From the NCBI GenBank assembly GCA_947447355.1, contig CANFJF010000040.1, forward strand, positions 1 to 34,660: a DNA stretch of 34,660 nucleotides, given 5' to 3'. Under the pieces are notes generated by a model. That model did no database searches. It had not been told where the DNA came from and worked only from the letters and a program-made list of their open reading frames with translations. Position numbers and translations under genes: made by a program. Origin of the DNA: Comamonadaceae bacterium. GTDB taxonomy: Bacteria > Pseudomonadota > Gammaproteobacteria > Burkholderiales > Burkholderiaceae_C. Below are positions 14,781 through 23,013 of this stretch, piece by piece (within the stretch, counting starts at the first letter, position 1; every line of letters starts with the position of its first letter).

Positions 14781-15611
14781 ATGAATGTGACGTCATCCAT
14801 TTTGAATACCCTGCTCCAGGCCCGTTACGGCACTGCCAAAGCGCTGGGCCACACGCTCAATCCGACCTTGGAAACCCTGCTGGAGCATCGCTCCGTTCGG
14901 AATTATCAAGACAAAGCCCTGGCACCCAACACGCTCGAATTACTGATCGCCGCAGCACAGTCAGCGTCGACCTCCTCCAATCTGCAATCCTGGAGTGTGG
15001 TCGCGATCGAAGATCCTGAACGCAAGGACAGGCTTGCGCGCATGGCCGGCAACCAAGAACATATCCGCGCATGCCCGCTGTTTCTGGTGTGGCTGGTCGA
15101 CCTCGCGCGGCTTGATGCCGTGGGCGATCGACGCGGGCTTGCGCGCGACAGCCTGGATTATCTGGAGCTCCTCTTAGTGGGCATCATCGATGCGACGCTG
15201 GCTGCTCAAAATGCGGCGATTGCTGCTGAATCTTTGGGCCTCGGGATTGTTTACATCGGAGGCATGCGCAACCAACCAGAGGCCGTCGCGGCGGAACTGG
15301 GATTGCCGCCGCGCACGTTTGGTGTGTTCGGCATGTGCATCGGTCACCCGAATCCCGAACGACTCGCCTCGGTCAAGCCACGCCTGCCGCAACAGGCTGT
15401 TCTGCATCGGGAGCAATACAACGCCCAAGAGATCACCGCTTCGGTGGATGACTACATCGCAACCATGTCCAATTTTTACCAAAGTCAAGGCATGAAGACC
15501 AACGGCGATTGGGATCAGCACTCGCTGCATCGGGTGCGCGGCCCAGAGGCCATGGCCGGTCGAGACAGGCTGGCAGAGGCACTTAAAAAATGGAAGCTCG
15601 CATTGCGCTAA
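14781..15611 (+). CDS. Nitroreductase-family flavoprotein (NfsA/FRP-like)
   Basis: A 276-residue protein from the ATG at 14781 (MNVTSSILNT). A TTG five codons earlier is also open but less likely. It has the FMN-binding start of the family (LEHRSVRNYQDKAL), AAQSASTSSNLQSWSVVAIE, a central helix with ATLAAQNAAIAAESLGLGIV-YIGGMRN and the C-terminal FGMCIGHP. Dimeric NfsA-like enzymes reduce nitro groups, quinones, flavins or enones with NADPH in the cytosol. It follows the receptor by 43 bases and precedes the nitronate-monooxygenase-like gene. Two flavin redox genes together could indicate a nitro compound, but both families also act on unrelated substrates, so that reading is weak. Confidence 0.88.
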   Translation: MNVTSSILNTLLQARYGTAKALGHTLNPTLETLLEHRSVRNYQDKALAPNTLELLIAAAQSASTSSNLQSWSVVAIEDPERKDRLARMAGNQEHIRACPLFLVWLVDLARLDAVGDRRGLARDSLDYLELLLVGIIDATLAAQNAAIAAESLGLGIVYIGGMRNQPEAVAAELGLPPRTFGVFGMCIGHPNPERLASVKPRLPQQAVLHREQYNAQEITASVDDYIATMSNFYQSQGMKTNGDWDQHSLHRVRGPEAMAGRDRLAEALKKWKLALR

Positions 15612-15687
15612 AAAAATATTTAGTTGCAAAAGTCCACGAGTTGGTTTAAATTCGCAACGATTATTCGGCGACTTGACCAATGCCTTC

Positions 15688-16668
15688 ATGGACTACTTTC
15701 AGACACGTGCGACACAACTTTTAAAGATCCGCTACCCCATCATTCAAGCGGGAATGAGTTGGGCCTCTTCTAGCGCATCCTTGCCTGCCGCTGTGTCCAA
15801 CGCCGGCGGTTTGGGGGTTTTGGCCGCAGGGCCCTTGTATGTTGAAGACTTCACTCGTGTGCTGGACGCTCTACGGGTTGCAACACCGCACCCGTTCGCG
15901 GTCAACATTCCGCTCTACAGACCGCATGCCGCGGAATTGTTGGATGCGATGCACGCCCGGCGTGTCCCTGTGGTCATGGCATCCCAAGGCGGGCCCAAAG
16001 CCCATCTCTCGAGATTTCATGACATTGGCAGCGTCTGGATTCAAGTGGTCTCTACCTTAGAGCACGCGCTAAAAGCGCAAGACGCAGGCGTGGACGCGAT
16101 CGTCGTCGTCGGCACCGAGGCGGGCGGCCACCCCCCAGCCAACGGTGTCAGCACAATGGTCACGGTACGCCGCGTGCTGCAAGAAATTTCCATTCCGGTG
16201 ATCGCCGGTGGCGGCGTTGCCGATGGCTGGGGCGTTGCCGCCCTGCTGGCCCTTGGCGCCGAAGCGGTGCAACTCGGCACCCGATTTTTACTGACCGAAG
16301 AAGCCACCCTGCACGCGGCCTACAAAGAAGCTGTTTTGGCAGCCGATGTAGCTGACACCGCGCTGATCGGCCAACGCAGTGGCCAGCCCGTGCGCGGTCT
16401 GCGTAACCAATTCGCACGCCAAGTTTTTCAAGCAGAAAACGACCACGTACCGGACGAGGCCTACGACGCCTTGTTCAAAAGCAGCACCCTCAAGCAGGCG
16501 GCACTTGAAGGCAATGTTGAATGGGGCAAGGTCGAAGCCGGTCAATCGGCTGGATTGATCCACCAGATCAAACCCGTCGCCAACGTCATGCATGACTTGA
16601 TCCACGAGCTCGATTTAGCCACCCAACGAATGGCTCAGATGCGCAGTATCACGCCCTTATTCAACTGA
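15688..16668 (+). CDS. Nitronate monooxygenase / 2-nitropropane dioxygenase family FMN protein
   Basis: A protein of 326 residues from the ATG at 15688; an in-frame TTG at 15673 is the alternative and neither has a clear ribosome site. The TIM-barrel FMN family is shown by YPIIQAGMSWASSSASLPAA, VSNAGGLGVLAAG, ASQGGPKAH, AIVVVGTEAGGHPP, PVIAGGGVADGWGVAALLAL and GAEAVQLGTRFLLTEEA (the FMN phosphate site). True class I NMOs oxidise alkyl nitronates; the wider family includes FabK enoyl reductases and many unassigned enzymes. The gap of 76 bases upstream and 15 downstream keeps it in the operon. In this CoA-rich setting an enoyl-CoA-reductase-like or detoxifying role is as likely as nitronate oxidation. 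Confidence 0.85.
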   Translation: MDYFQTRATQLLKIRYPIIQAGMSWASSSASLPAAVSNAGGLGVLAAGPLYVEDFTRVLDALRVATPHPFAVNIPLYRPHAAELLDAMHARRVPVVMASQGGPKAHLSRFHDIGSVWIQVVSTLEHALKAQDAGVDAIVVVGTEAGGHPPANGVSTMVTVRRVLQEISIPVIAGGGVADGWGVAALLALGAEAVQLGTRFLLTEEATLHAAYKEAVLAADVADTALIGQRSGQPVRGLRNQFARQVFQAENDHVPDEAYDALFKSSTLKQAALEGNVEWGKVEAGQSAGLIHQIKPVANVMHDLIHELDLATQRMAQMRSITPLFN

Positions 16669-16683
16669 AAGGACTCGCAAAAT

Positions 16684-17421
16684 ATGAATCCTCTGATCTC
16701 TGAAACCATCGACAAAGTTCGCGTCCTGACGCTGAACCGTCCCGACAAACACAATGCCCTCAACACGCTGTTAACGCAGCAATTGTTAGACGCACTGCGA
16801 CAAACCGAGCACGACGACTCGGTCCATGCCGTGGTTCTCACCGGGGCCGGAAAGTCCTTTTGCGCAGGCGCCGACACCAGCGAATTTTCAAGCTTGGTGC
16901 CGGACAATCCGCAAGCGGTCATGCGCCGTGCCGACTTGACCACGGCCTTGCATCTGAGCTTTTCGCAAATCTCCAAACCCATCATCGCTGCCGTGCATGG
17001 CAACGCCTTGGGTGGCGGTGCTGGCTTGGCCATCGCCTGCGACATGGTCGTGATGGCCGACGACGTGCGCTTTGGCTACCCCGAGCTTCAGCACGGCATT
17101 GTGGCGGCAGTGGTGCTGGCCAACTTGGTGCGGCAAGTCGGCGCCAAGCAGGCCTTCGAACTGGTTGCGATGGCCCGCCCGATCAACGGTGCGCGCGCCC
17201 AAATTCTCGGTTTGGCCAACCAGGTCGTCCCGCAAGATCAGGTGCTGTCGAGCGCCCTTGAAATGGCCAACCGATTGGCCGGTTGGAGCCCGATCGCTAT
17301 GGCCACCACCAAGCGGACCTTCCACAAGGCCTGCGATCTGTCGCTGGCGCAAGCCCTGGATGTGGGTCGCGACGCCAACGTGATGATGCGTGGTTTCAAA
17401 AAATCAACGGAGAAACACTGA
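16684..17421 (+). CDS. Crotonase-family protein 1 (enoyl-CoA hydratase/isomerase), atypical active site
   Basis: A 245-residue crotonase with the expected CoA-binding and oxyanion-hole blocks: LTLNRPDKHNALN, TGAGKSFCAGADTSEF and HGNALGGGAGLAIACD. Comparison with mammalian enoyl-CoA hydratase shows that the position of Glu144 (in GGGCEL) is Gly114 here (GGGAGL), while the second catalytic Glu164 is kept as Glu134 (YPEL). One glutamate suffices for double-bond isomerases and some other crotonases, so plain hydration is doubtful. The start has AAAGGA upstream; it ends one base before the CoA transferase ATG. A partner of crotonase 2 in the same pathway, perhaps an isomerase or thioester lyase. 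Confidence 0.9.
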   Translation: MNPLISETIDKVRVLTLNRPDKHNALNTLLTQQLLDALRQTEHDDSVHAVVLTGAGKSFCAGADTSEFSSLVPDNPQAVMRRADLTTALHLSFSQISKPIIAAVHGNALGGGAGLAIACDMVVMADDVRFGYPELQHGIVAAVVLANLVRQVGAKQAFELVAMARPINGARAQILGLANQVVPQDQVLSSALEMANRLAGWSPIAMATTKRTFHKACDLSLAQALDVGRDANVMMRGFKKSTEKH

Positions 17422-17422
17422 G

Positions 17423-18619
17423 ATGCGCCCGCTCGAAGGCGTCACCATTCTCGACCTATCACGGGTCTTGGCCGGTCCATTTGCCAGCATGATCCTGGCC
17501 GAACTGGGTGCTTCTGTGATCAAGGTAGAGCAGCCGGGACAAGGCGACGAAACGCGCAACTACGAACCCATCGTCAAGGGCGAAGGCGGTGATGTGTCGG
17601 CCTATTACATGGCCTTCAACCGCAGTAAAAAATCCATCACCGTGAACCTGCGCCACCCCGAAGGCCAGGCCTTGATCAAAGAGCTCGCAGGCACGGTCGA
17701 TGTGGTGTTGGAGAATTTCCCCGTCGGCACTCTGCAAAAATATGGACTGCACTACGAGGCACTCGCAGTCCTGTACCCGGCCTTGATTTATGCGTCTTGC
17801 ACCGGCTTTGGCATGACCGGACCGTACGCCCATCGCAAAGGCTACGACACCGTTTTTCAGGCGATGGGCGGCATCATGAGCCTGACGGGCGAACGCGGCG
17901 GTGGTCCGGTCAAACCCGGCTTACCCGTGGCCGATTTGACCTCAGGTTTGTGGATTGCGATTGGTATTTTGTCGGCACTGGCGGGACGCAAAACATCAGG
18001 TAAAGGCTGCCAACTGGACTTCTCCATGCTCGACGGCCAAGTGGGCTTGCTGTCACTGGCCGCGGCCCGATTCTTCACCTTGGGCGAGGTGCCCGAGCGC
18101 ATGGGTACTGAACACCCCGGACGGATCCCGTCCGCGGCCTTTGTCTGCAGCGATGGCAAATGGGTGCAGATCACAGGTGCCGACCAACACTGGACGCCGC
18201 TGTGTCGCTTGCTCGGTTTGGAAGCTTGGGCCGACGACCCAGTGCTGGCCAAGAACGCGCAGCGCCTGGCTCGACGCGATGAAGTCATGGCGGGCCTTGC
18301 ACGCGCCATTGCATTGCTAAGCCGCGATGAACTCTGCCGACGCTGCGATGCGGTTGGCGTTCCCGCCGGGCCGATCTTGAATGTGCAAGAAATTTTGAGC
18401 AACGAACATGTGGCTGCGCGAGGGATGGTGGACTCTTTTGAACATCCCCTGATCGGCAAATTTCCTTACTTGCGCCTGCCATTTCAGTTCAAAGGTTTTG
18501 ATAACCCGACAGCTGAACGCCCCCCACTGCTCGGTGAGCAAACCGAGACCGTGTTACTTGAACGGCTAGGGCTGAGCGCCGAACGTGTCGCCCATCTGCG
18601 CCGTGAATCTGTCATCTGA
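17423..18619 (+). CDS. Class III (CaiB/BaiF) CoA transferase
   Basis: A 398-residue protein; the ATG at 17423 (MRPLEGVTILDLSRVLAGPF) follows CGGAGA and is the usual family start. Typical blocks are VIKVEQPGQGDETR, NRSKKSITVNLRHPEGQ, VVLENFPVGTLQKYGL, LIYASCTGFGMTGPYA and KPGLPVADLTSGLWIA, where the Asp of VADLTSG is the expected catalytic residue that forms the mixed anhydride. These enzymes move CoA between carboxylic acids (oxalate, carnitine, itaconate, benzylsuccinate and others). In the operon it offers a CoA-activation route that uses a donor acyl-CoA, alongside the ATP-driven ligase. The acceptor is unknown; the TTT receptors suggest a di- or tricarboxylate. Confidence 0.93.
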   Translation: MRPLEGVTILDLSRVLAGPFASMILAELGASVIKVEQPGQGDETRNYEPIVKGEGGDVSAYYMAFNRSKKSITVNLRHPEGQALIKELAGTVDVVLENFPVGTLQKYGLHYEALAVLYPALIYASCTGFGMTGPYAHRKGYDTVFQAMGGIMSLTGERGGGPVKPGLPVADLTSGLWIAIGILSALAGRKTSGKGCQLDFSMLDGQVGLLSLAAARFFTLGEVPERMGTEHPGRIPSAAFVCSDGKWVQITGADQHWTPLCRLLGLEAWADDPVLAKNAQRLARRDEVMAGLARAIALLSRDELCRRCDAVGVPAGPILNVQEILSNEHVAARGMVDSFEHPLIGKFPYLRLPFQFKGFDNPTAERPPLLGEQTETVLLERLGLSAERVAHLRRESVI

Positions 18620-18645
18620 TGCTTTAACCCCCGAGGAGAAAATCA

Positions 18646-19620
18646 ATGAAGTTATCGAACTGTCTGTGTGCCTTGCTCATGATCCAAGGTCTGTCAACAA
18701 CGGTCCACGCGCAAGCGGTGAACTACCCGAGCAAACCGGTGGTGCTGGTCAATCCATACGCTGTCGGCGGTCCAACCGACCTGCTCGGACGGACCTTGGC
18801 CAAAGGGCTAACCGAACAACTGGGCCAGCAAGTATTGGTGGAAAACCGGGCCGGCGGTGGCGCCTCTATCGGGGCCGCATACGTGGCTAAAGCGGCACCT
18901 GATGGCTACACACTGTTGCTGGGCACCTCCGCTGCGCACGTGGTCACCCCGATGGCCACCTCGGTGCCGTACAACGGCATCAAGAGCTTCGAATTCATTG
19001 GCATTGTGGGTAGCGTACCCAACATCTTGACTGTTCACAACAGCATGAAACTGGAGACACTCAACGACTTTTTAGCCTTAGCCAAATCACAACCCGGCAA
19101 GTTGAGTTACGCATCGGCAGGGATGGGCAGTTCGCCACATATCGGGGCAGAACTGCTCAAGTTCCGAGCCGGCATTGACTTGATGCACATTCCATACCGG
19201 GGTGCGGCCCCTGCCATCACTGACTTGGTTGCCGGCACGGTGCCGGTGGGCATGCTAAATATCTCGGTGGTGCAAAACCACATTAAAAGCGGTTCACTCA
19301 AAGCCTTGGCTTATGCCAGCACCAAGCGCTCACCAAGTTTGCCCAATGTGCCGACCTTTGCCGAGGCTGGTTTGCCCAATTTTGTGTCGGGTAGTTGGTA
19401 CAGCTTAGCCGCACCGGCAAACACACCCACGGCCGTCTTAGATCGTTTGGCAAAAGCATTGGCAAGTGTTCAAGCCAGCCCTGAATTTCAGGCTGCAGCA
19501 GCCCAGCAAAACGCCGAAATCTACAGCCTGAGTCGTGCTGAAACTCTGCGTTTTTTGCAGGACGACTACAAAACGATGCAAGATTTGATTAAAACAACAG
19601 GCATGAAATTGCTGGATTAA
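18646..19620 (+). CDS. Tripartite tricarboxylate transporter (Bug family) substrate-binding protein, second copy
   Basis: A 324-residue secreted protein with a signal peptide (about 1-24, ending TTVHAQA) and the Bug layout: YPSKPVVLVNPYAVGGPTDL, QQVLVENRAGGGASIGAAYV, PDGYTLLLGTSAAH, SYASAGMGSSPHIGAELLK and HIPYRGAAPAITDLVAGTVP. It differs clearly from the first receptor of the operon (for example PYAVGGPTDL against PFAAGGGGDF), so this is not a recent duplicate; it probably recognises a different ligand. The start has GAGGAG at good spacing. Again no TctAB permease is present. Two receptors within one catabolic operon suggest two related imported acids, or one transported and one sensed. Confidence 0.92.
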   Translation: MKLSNCLCALLMIQGLSTTVHAQAVNYPSKPVVLVNPYAVGGPTDLLGRTLAKGLTEQLGQQVLVENRAGGGASIGAAYVAKAAPDGYTLLLGTSAAHVVTPMATSVPYNGIKSFEFIGIVGSVPNILTVHNSMKLETLNDFLALAKSQPGKLSYASAGMGSSPHIGAELLKFRAGIDLMHIPYRGAAPAITDLVAGTVPVGMLNISVVQNHIKSGSLKALAYASTKRSPSLPNVPTFAEAGLPNFVSGSWYSLAAPANTPTAVLDRLAKALASVQASPEFQAAAAQQNAEIYSLSRAETLRFLQDDYKTMQDLIKTTGMKLLD

Positions 19621-19624
19621 ACAC

Positions 19625-20383
19625 ATGGACAACACATACACCACGATCAAGCTCAGTGTCCAAGACAACGTTGCTACGCTCACTCTGAACCGGCCCGAGA
19701 GTCGCAACGCCCTGAGCTTGGTCATGTGCCAAGAACTGATTCACGCCTGCCGCGCTTTATCGCAACAAACAGATGTGCATGTGGTTTTGATTGATGCCCT
19801 TGGAACCTCGTTTTGCGCGGGGGCGGATCTGAAAGAACGCCAGACCATGACCACCGCAGATCTGGTGGCACGCCGGGTGGAAGGCTTCACTGCCTACGCT
19901 GCCATTGAGGCCTTGCCTATGCCTGTGATCGCCGTTGTTCAAGGACCGGCATTTGGATCTGGTGGGGAAGTCATGGCGGCCTGCGATTTTGTGCTGGCCA
20001 GCACGCAAGCCTGTGTCAAATACCCGGAGGTTGGCTGGGGCACCATTGGCGCAACGCAACGACTGCCGCGCATTGTGGGGCGGCGCATGGCCAAAGAGCT
20101 GTTGTTCACCGGGCGCGTTGTCGATGCACAAGAAGCCCTGGCACTGGGCTTGGTCAATCATGTCTATGCCCCTGAAGAGTTACAAGTCAAAGCGCGCGCC
20201 ATGGCAGAGGCGATTGCCAAATGCAACCCGTTGACCACACGCTTGACCAAGCGGAGCATCGACCAAGGACTCGACACCACACGTGAAGGCGCTTTGGGCG
20301 TGGAACTGTTGGCCATTCAAGAAAATCTGAAAGGTAGTGACTGGAAGACGGCCATTGCCAAGTTTGGCAAGACCAACGCCTGA
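19625..20383 (+). CDS. Crotonase-family protein 2 (enoyl-CoA hydratase)
   Basis: A 252-residue crotonase with LTLNRPESRNALS, GTSFCAGADLKER and QGPAFGSGGEVMAACD. Both catalytic glutamates expected for hydratases are present: Glu115 (GGEV) and Glu135 (YPEV), 20 residues apart as in rat enoyl-CoA hydratase. The C-terminal part has TGRVVDAQEALALGLVNHVY. It should add water to an alpha,beta-unsaturated acyl-CoA in the cytosol. It begins four bases after the second receptor stop and ends seven bases before the ligase ATG. Placed before the HMG-CoA-lyase-like enzyme, it could be the 3-methylglutaconyl-CoA or mesaconyl/itaconyl-CoA type of hydratase that makes a beta-hydroxyacyl-CoA for retro-aldol cleavage. 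Confidence 0.92.
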   Translation: MDNTYTTIKLSVQDNVATLTLNRPESRNALSLVMCQELIHACRALSQQTDVHVVLIDALGTSFCAGADLKERQTMTTADLVARRVEGFTAYAAIEALPMPVIAVVQGPAFGSGGEVMAACDFVLASTQACVKYPEVGWGTIGATQRLPRIVGRRMAKELLFTGRVVDAQEALALGLVNHVYAPEELQVKARAMAEAIAKCNPLTTRLTKRSIDQGLDTTREGALGVELLAIQENLKGSDWKTAIAKFGKTNA

Positions 20384-20390
20384 ACAAAAC

Positions 20391-22007
20391 ATGACCATGA
20401 CGCCCTCCACCTTGGCCCAAGTGTTGGCCCAGACCTGCCAACAATTTGGCAGCCAAGAAGCCTACGTAGATCCCCAAGTCAGGCTGACTTGGGACGAACT
20501 CGAACAAGGTTCGCACAGCGTTGCTTGCGCGCTGATCGCCGCCGGCGTCCAGCGCGGCGATCACGTTGGTGTGCTGCTGGGCAACAACAGCACTTGGCTA
20601 CAGGTGTTCTTTGCTTGCGCCAGCATTGGCGCGGTGACAGTGCCGGTGAACACCCGCTTCAAGGCTGAGGAATTACGGTTTTGCCTGCACCAAGCCGATG
20701 TGCGGGCCCTGGTCTTTGCAGATGACTTTTTGGGCATCGATTTCAAAGGCATGCTTCAGAACATTGAACCTGCCGTTAGCCATGGTTTGCCGGGTCAGCA
20801 ACTGCCTTGTCTGCGCTTGGCGGTGATGGTGGGCAACAGCGACCTGCCTGCGGGTGCTGTGCCGTGGGCTGACTTCATCGCAGCCGGCCAGCGCGTGACG
20901 GCGCCAGAGCGTCAAGAACGCATGGCCAGCGTCAAAGCCGACGACTGCTTGTTGATTCAATACACCTCCGGCACCACGTCCTACCCCAAAGGCGTGATGC
21001 TTAGCCACTCGAACATGTTGTTGGACGCCAAGGCTGCAGCGACCCGCATCGGCGTGAAGTCATCTGACCGTTACTTCAGCATCCGACCGTTCTTTCATGT
21101 GGCCGGTTCAACGCTGTCGATTTTGGTCAGCCTGCAAACCGGCTGCTGCTTGCTGACTTTGGCCAAGTTCGATGTCGCCGAAAATTTGCGAGTATTAGAC
21201 CGCGAAAAGTGCACCCTTATTTCAGGCAATGACACCATCTTTTTGTCGCTGATGGGGCACCCTGATTTTGATGCCGACAAACTCCACTTGCGCGGTGGTT
21301 GGGCGGCCGCAGGGCCCGAGGTGATGCAAAAAATCCATGACCTCATGCGCATCCCCTCCATTTGCAACGCCTACGGTCAATCAGAAGCTTCCCCCAATGT
21401 CTGGCTGTCGGCATGGGATGACCCCTTGCCATTGCGTGTGGCAGGATTCGCCCAACCCCATCCAGGCGTTGAAGTTCGGCTGGCCGATGCGACCACCAAC
21501 TTGCCGACGCCACCTGGCGCACCCGGCGAGATTCAAGTGCGTGGCTGGAACGTGATGAAGGCCTATTACAAGATGCCTGAAGCCACGGCCAAAGCCTTCA
21601 GCGCCGATGGCTGGCTCAAGACCGGAGACTTGGGTGAATCGGATGGCTCCCAGCGTTTTCGCATGGTGGGCCGATTGAAAGATATTTACCGGGTTGGAGG
21701 TGAAAACGTCGCGCCTGCCGAAGTGGAAGAGGTCTTGCACGGCCACCCGAACGTCATGCAAGCTCAGGTGGTGGGGGTGCCAGATGCTCGTTTGGGAGAG
21801 GTCACTGGCGCTTTTGTATTGCTCAAAGACCACGGTGCAAGCACCACCCAAGAACTGATCGATTGGTGCAAGTCGCGATGCGCCAATTTCAAGGTGCCGC
21901 GGTATCTGGCCATTGTGGACAGCTTTGAGCATATCGGCATGACCGGCAGCTCCAAGGTACAGAAAAACAAATTGCGTGAACACGCCATCGCGCTGTGGAA
22001 TCTATGA
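20391..22007 (+). CDS. AMP-forming acyl-CoA synthetase (adenylate-forming family)
   Basis: A 538-residue protein from the ATG at 20391, full length for the ANL superfamily. It has the P-loop-like A3 motif YTSGTTSYPKGVMLSH (about 191-206), the A5 region NAYGQSEASPN, DGWLKTGDLGESDG, the hinge GRLKDIYRVGGENVAPAEVEE and the C-terminal catalytic Lys region TGSSKVQKNKLR. It activates a carboxylic acid with ATP and CoA. Part of the usual YGxTE at A5 reads YGQSE, a common variant. It overlaps the downstream lyase start by four bases (ATGA). It is intact, in contrast with the decayed ligase fragment at 13073-13370. CoA ligase, crotonase and MarR together also resemble hydroxycinnamate operons, though the other genes do not fit that. 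Confidence 0.93.
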   Translation: MTMTPSTLAQVLAQTCQQFGSQEAYVDPQVRLTWDELEQGSHSVACALIAAGVQRGDHVGVLLGNNSTWLQVFFACASIGAVTVPVNTRFKAEELRFCLHQADVRALVFADDFLGIDFKGMLQNIEPAVSHGLPGQQLPCLRLAVMVGNSDLPAGAVPWADFIAAGQRVTAPERQERMASVKADDCLLIQYTSGTTSYPKGVMLSHSNMLLDAKAAATRIGVKSSDRYFSIRPFFHVAGSTLSILVSLQTGCCLLTLAKFDVAENLRVLDREKCTLISGNDTIFLSLMGHPDFDADKLHLRGGWAAAGPEVMQKIHDLMRIPSICNAYGQSEASPNVWLSAWDDPLPLRVAGFAQPHPGVEVRLADATTNLPTPPGAPGEIQVRGWNVMKAYYKMPEATAKAFSADGWLKTGDLGESDGSQRFRMVGRLKDIYRVGGENVAPAEVEEVLHGHPNVMQAQVVGVPDARLGEVTGAFVLLKDHGASTTQELIDWCKSRCANFKVPRYLAIVDSFEHIGMTGSSKVQKNKLREHAIALWNL

Positions 22008-22966
22008 CCACACTGACACCGACCTTGCCTGCAGTCACACGTGACGTTGTGTTGTGTGAATGCTTCGCCAGAGATGGCCTGCAACACGAGCCGGGCATGA
22101 TGGCCACCGAAGACAAAGTGGCCTTGATTCAGCGCTTTGTCGAGATGGGCTTTGCGAGGGTTGAAGCGACTTCGTATTCGAACCCGAAAGTGATTCCGCA
22201 ATTTTCAGATGCCAGCGAGTTGCTCAAGCAGCTGACCCGACAAGCAGGTGTTTTTTACAAAGCCACCTGCGCCAATGTGCGGGCTGTCGAACGAGCCCAG
22301 GCAGATGTAACGCTAGGCTACGGTGCCAATGAAATCAGCTTACTGGTGTCTGCCACAGACACGCACTCGCTTAAAAATTTAGCGCGCACACGGGATGACC
22401 AGTGGCTCAACATTGGCCACATGGTGGCCGCGGCACAACATAAGTTCAGACTCATTGGCACCATCTCCATGGCTTTTGGCTGCCCTTTTGAAGGGGCAGT
22501 CAACCCGGCTTCTGTGCTGATGGATGCAGAGAAATTCTTGCGTTTGGGCGTGCAACACATCACCTTAGCCGACACCACCGGCACTGCCACCCCCAAATCC
22601 ACAGCGGCACTTTTTAGGCAGCTTCAAAGTGCCTTACCAGAAGTGACGGCCATTGCGCACTTTCACGACACACGGGGCACCGGCTTGGTGAATTACATGG
22701 CGGCCTTTGAAGCCGGTGTGCGCTATTTCGATTGCGCTTTTGGTGGCGTCGGCGGGCACCCCGTGAAAGTGAAATATGGCCAGGGCCATACCGGCAATGT
22801 GTGTACCGAAGACTTGGTCGATTTTTTTGAGGCGATGGGCGTGAAAACAGGCATCGACAGAGCGCAATTGCTGGACGTTGGTCAGCGTTGCGAAGACTTG
22901 CTCGCGCGCGAGCTCAGCAGCAGGGTGCTACGCTCTGGATTAAATCCTTTAAGCCCAGTTATTTGA
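22004..22966 (+). CDS. HMG-CoA-lyase-like carbon-carbon lyase (DRE-TIM family), loop Cys replaced by His
   Basis: A 320-residue protein starting at the ATG overlapping the ligase stop. It has the DRE-TIM barrel signatures: RDGLQHEP (metal Asp24), VEATSYSNPKVIPQFSD, the metal His pair HFHDTRG (219 and 221), RYFDCAFGGVGGHP and GHTGNVCTEDLVDF (metal Asn265). True HMG-CoA lyases carry the essential loop Cys in GLGGCPY; here the position is His252 (GGHP). Metal binding and retro-aldol chemistry should remain, but substrate or mechanism probably differs from 3-hydroxy-3-methylglutaryl-CoA cleavage. With a hydratase and two CoA-activating enzymes it most likely splits a branched or carboxylated beta-hydroxyacyl-CoA into a ketoacid and an acyl-CoA. 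Confidence 0.87.
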   Translation: MTTLTPTLPAVTRDVVLCECFARDGLQHEPGMMATEDKVALIQRFVEMGFARVEATSYSNPKVIPQFSDASELLKQLTRQAGVFYKATCANVRAVERAQADVTLGYGANEISLLVSATDTHSLKNLARTRDDQWLNIGHMVAAAQHKFRLIGTISMAFGCPFEGAVNPASVLMDAEKFLRLGVQHITLADTTGTATPKSTAALFRQLQSALPEVTAIAHFHDTRGTGLVNYMAAFEAGVRYFDCAFGGVGGHPVKVKYGQGHTGNVCTEDLVDFFEAMGVKTGIDRAQLLDVGQRCEDLLARELSSRVLRSGLNPLSPVI

Positions 22967-23013
22967 CACTCAAGTGGCTGAGAAAATTCCTTTTTTTGAA
23001 TCGTCAGCACACC

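Noticed and set aside
14781..16668. Nitroalkane or nitroaromatic degradation system from the nitroreductase and NMO-like pair
   Set aside because: Both families are broad and often misnamed; none of the other operon genes is specific to nitro compounds, so I do not claim it.
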